Part shown: piece by piece, positions 57,165 to 64,000 of the stretch
Layout of the letters: the number at the start of each line of letters is the position of its first letter
Position numbering within the stretch: the stretch's first letter is position 1
Source of the DNA: Obelidium mucronatum
Taxonomy: Eukaryota; Chytridiomycota; Chytridiomycetes; Chytridiales; Chytriomycetaceae
DNA: 64,000 bases
Direction of reading: 5' to 3'
Assembly (NCBI GenBank): GCA_025765595.1
Contig: JAIVFH010000016.1
Coordinates: 248,001-312,000, forward strand
The notes under the pieces: generated by a model
Told to the model about the DNA's origin: nothing
Databases searched by the model: none
The model's input: the letters and a program-made list of their open reading frames with translations, nothing else
Made by a program: the position numbers and the translations under genes

Positions 57165-57664
57165 ATGTCGTCCCTTACAAACGGTTCTTCAGACTTCAAA
57201 ACCAAAGTATCATCGACACTAAATAAGGACTCGAAGTCTTTCGGAAAGCAATATTTAACAGATGGAAGTCTTGAGACATGCTGGAACTCTGACCAGGTAA
57301 CTGCCTGCTTGCCGTTGCTTTGCTGCCCCATCTTACACTGGCCCCTCTACAGGGAACAGTGCAATGGATCATTCTTGAGTTTACAAAGAAAGTATCGATC
57401 TCTACTTTGTCGCTCATGTTTCAAGGAGGATTCACATCAGCTGAAGTGCAAGTCCTGATTGCTGCAGATTCAACGCCCTCTTCATCAAGCCCTGATTGGG
57501 CTCCTTTAACTGTGGTATATCCGGAAAATTCAAACACGGAGCAATTGTTCAGCTTGGGTGTATCTCCGGTTGAAGCCAGGAGCGTTAAACTTGTCTTTGC
57601 ATCTCCTTCAGACACGTATGGGCGCATTGTGTTGTATAAAGCTGATCTTCTTGGATCCAGCTGA
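57165..57664 (+). CDS. NR2C2AP-like (TRA16) beta-sandwich protein, 147 aa
   Basis: Two exons (57165-57296, 57353-57664) give 147 residues. The motifs FGKQYLTDGSLETCWNSDQG, VQWIILEF, LSLMFQGGFTSAEVQV and YGRIVLYKADLLG match nuclear receptor 2C2-associated protein. That family has a galactose-binding/F5-8-type-C-like fold and occurs widely in eukaryotes. Fungi lack nuclear receptors, so a different partner is expected. The exon junction falls after SDQ in the WNSDQG motif, with a clear CTACAG acceptor. Confidence 0.85.
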
Positions 57665-57903
57665 AAGATGTCAACGGTCATTTGTTGTTGTTTTTTAATG
57701 ATGAAGGGGAATGAAGAAGGGAGATATTTAAACAAAAGCCTCTGCCTAACCCCGCATTTTCGAATTGAGCTGAAATCGAATTCCTTATCCACGTTTTGTT
57801 TGACGTTTTGTTTACGTATTTTTTACGTAAAGCTGAAAAAAAAAGGAGCCGAGCCAACTGTCTGCCAACAAAAAAAACTCACCTTGAATTATAATTGCAA
57901 GCC

Positions 57904-59292
57904 ATGCAACTAGCTTCTATCTTACTGCTCGGATCTCTGTTAGCAGGTAACCATCAGACCAGAGCAAGCAATGCTGCTTGTAATCACTCCTTTTGAGATG
58001 ATCCTTTTTTGACGTCAATTGATCATCTCACTTCCCTCATGCTGTTGACTAACCATTCTGAATCAAGAATCTGCAATGGCGGGTACAGCACCTCTCGGAT
58101 GGTTTGGAAAGCGGCCTATGGCTCCCGGCGACTCTTGTCTTGGAATTGCTACGTCATCTGGAGTGTCGATGGCCTTATTTCAAGAACTGAATCCATCCAT
58201 CAATTGCGCCCACCCAATCAAGGAGCACATTAATGTAACTGTTAGCAAGGGGTTTGTGGAGTCCAGTGCCAGAGCTACTGGACGGTTGCCTGAGTTTGTT
58301 GGAAACGTGACTAAGCCAACCGAGGACAAACATTCCAAGCGAGACGGTTGGGGTGTGTCCACTACTCAATGTGGAAAGGATTGGTACGATGCCAACAACA
58401 ATTGCTGGGCTGATTGCTCACAAAACTTATGGGGTACGTTATATCAGTGACCCCTTATATTAGCTCCAGATTACGTATACATTAATATCATCAAATCACT
58501 AACACCGAAATTACAAACATAATAAATACAGGATGCCCAAACGGAATGAACTGTTATGCAAACACAGATAGATGTGTTGAAGGTGCTGGAACCGGTGATG
58601 GCACCTGTGGGAACGGTAAAATTGGAAACGGAGTTTGTCATGACGGGTTATGTTGCTCGCAATGGGGCTACTGTGGTTCCACGAGAGATTACTGCTCGAG
58701 TAATGGAAATGATAACACCGGTCCTGGAGCTGGAACTCCGCCAGATTTGGGTCAACCAGAACCTGCGCCCGCGCCAGCCCCCGAACCTCCTACTCCACCA
58801 CCACCTCCACCACCTCCGGCTGAACCCGCACGACCAGCTCCCGCACCTCCGTCCCCACCACCACCACCTCCTCCTCCTCCTCCTTCTGGCCCACAAACCC
58901 GTCCAGGGCAACCGTCTGCTGCCAACGGTTTGAACCAACACAACGCGTACCGTGCCAGCATCGGACTTGGACCTCTTTCTTGGGACGACGGTCTTGTCAA
59001 CACGGCACTTTCTTGGTCTCAGACGCTTGCCAATGCTGGATGCAGTCTCAGCCATCACTTGGATGCAGGTGTATATGGTCAGAATCTTGCCGCTTGGTAT
59101 TCCACTGCAATGCCAAACAGTAACTATCAAGATGCCGAAGCCATGTGGTGGTCAGAAGGGCCACCATCGAGTGGAATCAACCACTTTTCCATCATGGCAG
59201 GCCAATACACAAAATTGGGATGTGCAGCTGCTTGGGCTGCTGGAGGACTTTTGGACTACTGTCAAGTCATTACCTGCAATTACGCGTTTTGA
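57904..59292 (+). CDS. Secreted LysM-like + CBM18 + CAP (PR-1) multidomain protein (389 aa)
   Basis: Three exons (57904-57946, 58068-58433, 58532-59292) join to 389 residues. The signal peptide is MQLASILLLGSLLAESAMA. A LysM-like unit follows (PGDSCLGIATSSGVSMALFQ, ELNPSINC), then a Cys-rich unit of the CGKDWYDANNNCWADC and CPNGMNCYANTDRC type, often seen in chytrid cell-wall proteins. A hevein-type CBM18 (CGNGKIGNGVCHDGLCCSQW, GYCGSTRDYC) and a long Pro-rich linker lead to a CAP/SCP domain (LNQHNAYRASIGLGPLSWDD, NHFSIMAGQYTKLGC, YCQVITCNYAF). Both LysM and CBM18 bind chitin or peptidoglycan-like glycans. The CAP domain may bind lipids or sterols. Exported protein, probably at the cell wall or host/substrate interface. 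Confidence 0.9.
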
Positions 59293-59477
59293 TGAAAAAG
59301 AAAAAAACCTCTTGAACTTTTTTTTTCCAACCCTTCTTTTACTTTTATGGCTTCTTTGATAATTCATTTAGTTCATTTGTGATTCAAATAAAAAAAAAAA
59401 ATAGTAATAATAATATATTGTCCATAAGTTTTCAAAAAAAAAAAACACCAAAAAAAAAAAACGAAAAAAAAGGACGT

Positions 59478-61165
59478 TCAAGCATTCACTAGAACTTGAA
59501 CATTCACATAATCAAAGTCAAAAGACTCCTTCAAGATTCTGGTTGCTTCCTGAACAGTCCCGTCATACAAATCAGTGCAACAGCATTCTGTATGCTTGCC
59601 AACAACCCCCACTTCACCAGGACTATCAACACAACTATTGGGTTTCCTATCCTTTCTCACAACAAGGCAAGACTCTTGTACCATCATTGAATCGATGGAA
59701 ACTGACAGCATACACGCGTGAGTGTCTTGACTGATGCTCCACACATGCAAGGAATCAATTGCTTGAATCTGTGGAATTTGTGACAATAGAGTCGATCTGA
59801 TTTCGGCAGTGGTGATGCTTGAAGTTTGGGGTGTTGCTGGGGAAAAACAAAATGAAAAGAATTTTGGTTAGAACGAACATGGCCACAAAAGAAGAAAAAA
59901 CGCGGGGGTTGAAACGCGTCCAAGTACCTTCCATTAGGATAAGAATGCACCTTTTCATCAAAGGGTATGTACTGGCGAAAACCATAATGGAGAAAAAGAA
60001 GGTACAAATTGGGTCGACAAATGTCCATTCTGGGTTGATGGACAAGAGGATCGATGCCGTGAGAACTCCAAGAGATGAAATTAAGTCAGAAATGACATGA
60101 ATCACGGCAGATTTCATGTTGATATCCATTCCCTGAATAAAAATTTTCTATTTAGCTTTATGATTCAAACAAGAAAGGGCACTTACATCCATCTTTAAAA
60201 ATCCAATCAAAGAGAATGATGAGGATGCTTGTGATGTTTGAATTACACTGGACTGTTGCGACAGACTTTCATAGTTTTGATTCCGGGTTTGTAAAAGTGG
60301 TGTAGTAGTAGACGCGATGATAGTAGCTTCATCGCTAGACAAAGAGTTTGACGGGGACTCTCCTCTTATGGGCGAGATCAGACTTGATTCGTCATGATGG
60401 CGGTGGTGGTGGTGGTGGTGATGGTGGTCATCATCGTCGTGGTGATGATCCAATCCAGAAAACGACAGTGTACAAGCAAGCGCAATATTCACCATGACAC
60501 CAAATCTTGAAATTATATGGAAAAAAGTTGAAAATTACGCGTTTTAATTTTGAGGTTACACAAGAAAGAAGGAAAAAAACTCACGCAGCTGTGTAGAACA
60601 TGACTTGGACGTCAATTGGAGTAGGATGGTATAATCGAGGAATTGCCTCGAAAACAAGTCCAAGAGTGATGATCCTTCCGAAAAAATTGTGGAGATGAGT
60701 TCTGTGCCCTGTTGCTAGCCAAGCATCACACATCAAAAACACACTCACCACAATAGCATCGTTGAGAAACAAGCACCCAATACTTCCAACCTTTTATAGC
60801 CAAAAGAAAGGTCTAGTAGCGGTTTTAGTAGGGACCCCAAAAGTGCAAAAAATACTTTTTGTAGCGCCGCATTGAGACATTGCCAGTGCCCACAAACTAA
60901 TCCCGAAACCAACCACATCCGAAAGCAAATGGAACGAGTCTGAAAGAATAGCAAGAGATCCGCACCACCAGCCTGCAACAAGCTCGACAAGGAAAAACAC
61001 AAAGCAGAGGATCAGGGCGGCCCAAAGAGACTTTGCGACTCCAGCCTTAGAGGAATGTTGCGGAGCGATATCCTCAATTTCAATAGGATGAGAGTCCTCA
61101 ATTAGTGTGTTTGTCGAGGCCGTCGCTGCCGTGTTTCGGGCAAGCGGTGGTCGGTTGATTCCCAT
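59478..61165 (-). CDS. CDF-family zinc transporter (ZnT/Zrc1 type) with His-rich loop
   Basis: A cation-diffusion-facilitator that moves Zn2+ (or Co2+) out of the cytosol, probably into the vacuole. TM2 has the HxxxD site in DSFHLLSDVVGFGISL and TM5 has the second in MKSAVIHVISDLISSLGVLT. TM6 is FVDPICTFFFSIMVFASTYP. Between TM4 and TM5 lies a cytoplasmic His-rich segment (DHHHDDDDHHHHHHHHRHHD), a metal sensor typical of ZnT/Zrc proteins. The C-terminal domain (AIDSLHVWSISQDTHACMLS) has the family's HxW motif. The start is MGINRPPLARNTAATA. Six or so exons; some near 60.5-61.0 kb are only approximately placed. The short Cys-rich C-terminal insert (HTECCCTDL) is unusual but could be coding. 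Confidence 0.92.
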
Positions 61166-61394
61166 CTTCAGTGCAATGGAAAAAAAAAACTTTGCAATTA
61201 TATAAAGCCTCAAAGCAAAGGAAATAAACCGATCGAAAATCAGCAACGGAAAATAAAGTTTAGTGCGGAAAGTAAACTGCCTGCACGTGGATCGCTTGGG
61301 TAATTAAAATAGAAATCCATTCAGTCGCTTTTTTAAAAATAAAAGGAATCAGCAGAATCAAGTTGTGGCTGATGAATATCCAGATTTATTTTAA

Positions 61395-61967
61395 ATGAGT
61401 GTTCGTATCGCCCTTGCATCCACATCAACCCATGTCGAGCAGATCAAAGCGTTGCAAATGGCAAACCTCAGGCGCTTATTGCCAGTGGAAGTTCAAGAAA
61501 CCGAAGGATTTGTAACGGCAGAGTACACTCTCGAATTTCTGCAACAGATCCACAAGTCCACCCCAGCTATTGTTGCGCTCGCAGATGTGAATGGCGAGGA
61601 ACAAGTTGTTGGTTACGTCATCGCTGCCACCAAGGAAGAGTCGCTTCAACATGACTTGCTAAAGGATTTGGTTGGAACTGTGGATGCAAGATGCCAATAT
61701 GATGGCAAGCCGATGAAAGACATTCGTTACATCGTAGTCGCTCAATTGTGTGTCGCAAAGGCTTTCCGAGGGCAGCGATTGGCCCAAAAGATGTACGAGA
61801 GATATTCATTGGAGTACCATGAGCGAGGCTATGAAATGGCAATGACGGACGTGGCCCATGATAATGCAAAGAGTCTCAAGACTCATAAATATGCTGGCTG
61901 GGTTGTAATTGATTCGCTGGATTATTCAGGAGTTTTCTTTGACGTTATTGTTTTGCCTTTACAATAA
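61395..61967 (+). CDS. GNAT-family N-acetyltransferase, 190 aa
   Basis: A single-exon protein with GNAT features. The acetyl-CoA-binding motif A is in YIVVAQLCVAKAFRGQRLAQ (V-x-x-x-x-R-G-x-x-x/A), preceded by beta strand VVGYVIAATKE. The helix KMYERYSLEYHERGYEMAMT follows, and NAKSLKTHKYAGWVVIDSLD matches motif B (N-x-x-S-x-x-x-x-x-x-x-G). The substrate is unknown. It lies 229 bp from the divergent zinc transporter start. Confidence 0.88.
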   Translation: MSVRIALASTSTHVEQIKALQMANLRRLLPVEVQETEGFVTAEYTLEFLQQIHKSTPAIVALADVNGEEQVVGYVIAATKEESLQHDLLKDLVGTVDARCQYDGKPMKDIRYIVVAQLCVAKAFRGQRLAQKMYERYSLEYHERGYEMAMTDVAHDNAKSLKTHKYAGWVVIDSLDYSGVFFDVIVLPLQ

Positions 61968-62059
61968 AGGGGGTTTTGATATTGTAACCGATTTACATGA
62001 GACAAAGAGAAACGGAATAGAAACAACAGCGTAAAAAAAACTAGTCCAAACGAGAAAGC

Positions 62060-62488
62060 ATGAGATCACTTGCTTGCCTTGTAGCTCTTGCATATTCATT
62101 GACAATTGCAGTCAATTCTCTCCCTATTCCCTTCAACAAGGCCGGTACGATTGAAAACGCCCATTGGATAAATAAGCGAGCAACCGTTGAGGAAGCGCAC
62201 AATGCAGAAGTCATACCTGATCCCGCGGTATTGCACCAGTCTGCCTCAGGGAATCCATACACAACGCGAGAGCCTGTGGCAGTGCAAAACAACACGGCCG
62301 GCACCAGACCAGACGAAACTAGAGCCTACATGAACAAGACGCAGGCGGCATTGAAATTCCGCGATGCAAGACTCAAGCGGCGAGCGCAGCCAGCGCCACC
62401 AGCCAGCGTGCACGTGCTGTACCGGCCGCCTCAGGCCGCCGACGTGTATTCAACAAACACGACGCAGTCCCCAGCGCCGATGCGATAG
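62060..62488 (+). CDS. Small secreted protein with dibasic sites, unknown (142 aa)
   Basis: A clear signal peptide (MRSLACLVALAYSLTIAVNS, cleavage near LPIP) precedes a polar, Pro/Ala-rich chain. Two dibasic motifs (INKR followed by ATVEE, and LKRR followed by AQPAP) look like kexin-type processing sites. There are no cysteines after the signal peptide and no TM. I recognise no family. It could be a propeptide or peptide precursor, or a small wall protein. The last third is GC-rich. Confidence 0.6.
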   Translation: MRSLACLVALAYSLTIAVNSLPIPFNKAGTIENAHWINKRATVEEAHNAEVIPDPAVLHQSASGNPYTTREPVAVQNNTAGTRPDETRAYMNKTQAALKFRDARLKRRAQPAPPASVHVLYRPPQAADVYSTNTTQSPAPMR

Positions 62489-62567
62489 TTTTTCTTTACT
62501 AAATAATTAAATATTTAAATAAAAACAGAATAGTAATTGTCACCAAACAACAAACAAAACATCGCAA

Positions 62568-64000
62568 ATGAGCGGAAAGAAGTCGAAGCCCGGCAGCGGC
62601 AAGTCGACCGGCTCCAAGAAGGCCGGGTCCGCCGGCGCCAAGAAGGGCGACGCTGCGGCCGCACCCGACGCGAGCGGCAAGACGCGCGAGGACGTCGAGA
62701 ACGAGCTGAAGGCGGCCGTCGAAGACCTGGCGAAGGAGCGCGAGGAGCGCAACTACTTCCAGCTCGAGCGGGTCTCTCTCTTCTTCTATCTTTCTCTCTC
62801 TTCTTCTCTCTGCTTTCTGAACCGTACAAACAACTAGGACAAAATCAACGCCTTCTGGGAAATCACAAAAAGCGATCTGCAAGAAACAAAGGCGGAACTG
62901 ATCAACAAGGACCGCGAGATTGAGGAGCAAGAAGAGAAGCACCAAGTCGAAATCAAGGTAACTAAAAAAACACGTCCAATGTAAAGCTAAACAAAATCAA
63001 ACACTTCACTTAGGTCTACAAACAAAAAGTAAAGCATTTGCTCTACGAATACCAAAACAATGTTGCCCATCTTCAAGCCGATTCAGACAGAGTCCTTCAG
63101 CTCGACCAAGAACAGCATCTCGCCTCAGAACAACAACTAAAGCGGGATAAACGCGCCCTTAAACTCGAGCTTAAAGAACTTGAGCTTTCACATGAAGATC
63201 TCATTAAACAACTGACTGCAAAACACGACATTGAAATCACAAAAATGAGAGGGGATTTTGAACGACGAGCCAAAGAGCTGCACGCAAAATATGAAAAGAA
63301 AATGAAGATTGTGCGTGACGAGCTAGAACTCAAGCGAAAAAATGAGATCCATGAGATAGAGGAACGAAAAAATAGTCAAATCAATGCTTTGATGAAGAAT
63401 CACGACAAGGCTTTCACAGAAATCAAGAATTATTACAACGACATTACGCTGAATAATCTTGCTTTGATCAACTCACTCAAGGTTTCTTTTCCTTACTTCT
63501 TACTTCTCCTTTTTTCGTTGTCGGTTTTTTTTTTGGTTTGATCTCTTCCATTGAATACTTACTCATTATCTTTGATTATCACAATTTCAGGAACAAGTCG
63601 AAGAGATGAAAAAGAAGGAAGAAAGGAATGAAAAGCTAATGGCAGATATAACGGCTGAAAACAAACGCCTCTCAGAACCTTTGATGGCAGCCCTCGCAGA
63701 CTGCGATACTCTCAAGAAACAATTGCAGCACTACGAGAAGGACAAAATGTCTCTACATAATGCAAAAGCGCGGCTCAAAGTTCTTGAAGAGAAACACAAG
63801 CAACTGCTATGGGAGCACGAGGTGCTTGAACAGAGGTTCTCTCAGGTTGAAAAAGAGAGGAATGAGTTGTATGAAGGCTTTGTGGATAGGATTATTGGCG
63901 TACAGCAAAAGTCGGGTTTCAAGAATTTGGTACAGAAAAAATTTTCTTCTGTTTTTTTTTTTTTACAATTTTTTTGGTTATGGCTAAATTTTCACACGCA
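62568..64000 (+). CDS. DRC4: DRC4/GAS8 nexin-dynein regulatory complex subunit, 3' end outside window
   Basis: A coiled-coil axonemal protein of the nexin-dynein regulatory complex. Family-type blocks are [71 protein letters not shown] and [20 protein letters not shown]. Another is [20 protein letters not shown] followed by [19 protein letters not shown] Lys/Gly/Ser/Ala-rich N-terminus ([14 protein letters not shown]) comes first and is GC-rich. Introns at about 62772-62837, 62957-63014, 63484-63590. The gene runs off the window after an intron begins at about 63930. DRC4 is found in organisms that build motile cilia or flagella, so it marks this as a zoosporic fungus. Confidence 0.95.

Overview
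This window comes from the nuclear genome of a compact, intron-rich, flagellated (zoosporic) fungus, most likely a chytrid. Genes have short introns (about 50-200 bp, GT...AG, often with a CTAAC/CTAAT branch site) and lie a few hundred bases apart or less. Fungal markers include an ATP sulfurylase with an APS-kinase-like tail, a fungal-type cystathionine gamma-synthase, and a chitin-binding secreted protein. A DRC4/GAS8 axonemal gene at the right edge points to a fungus that still builds a flagellum. No tRNA, rRNA, transposon or CRISPR array was recognised. Intron and exon limits below come from splice-site and reading-frame inspection, not transcript data.

Layout, left to right. 0-5 kb: the 5' part of an ERCC6/Rad26 repair ATPase, aspartyl aminopeptidase, and a divergent GNAT acetyltransferase. 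5-11.4 kb: a large RS/proline-rich protein, a GATA-type zinc-finger protein, a small possible mitochondrial protein and a bHLH factor. 11.5-14.5 kb: two leucine-rich-repeat single-pass membrane proteins. 14.8-17.6 kb: a voltage-gated K+ channel. 18-25 kb: an RS-domain cyclophilin, NDUFAF6, PIP5K and cystathionine gamma-synthase. 25.2-29.7 kb: three tandem GATA factors. 30-33.4 kb: a pseudouridine-synthase/HemK methyltransferase fusion, divergent from ARPC2. 33.6-38.5 kb: an LRR-TM-SH3 protein and two tandem pheophorbide-a-oxygenase-like Rieske proteins. 38.5-46.2 kb: Ipi1/TEX10 and a 1368-residue unknown protein. 46.4-50.5 kb: an NRAMP metal transporter and a DNAJC7-like co-chaperone. 50.6-54.6 kb: a tomosyn-like protein. 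54.7-57.7 kb: ATP sulfurylase and an NR2C2AP-like protein. 57.9-64 kb: a LysM-CBM18-CAP secreted protein, a CDF zinc transporter, a second GNAT protein, a small secreted protein and DRC4.

Most genes are unrelated housekeeping functions. Several groups are worth attention: the GATA array (with a fourth GATA-like gene 16 kb away), the three LRR membrane proteins, the Rieske pair, the enzyme fusion at 30-31.8 kb, and a set of divergent gene pairs whose start codons are only 17-115 bp apart, often flanked by unusually GC-rich first exons. ATP sulfurylase and cystathionine gamma-synthase both belong to sulfur assimilation but are not adjacent.
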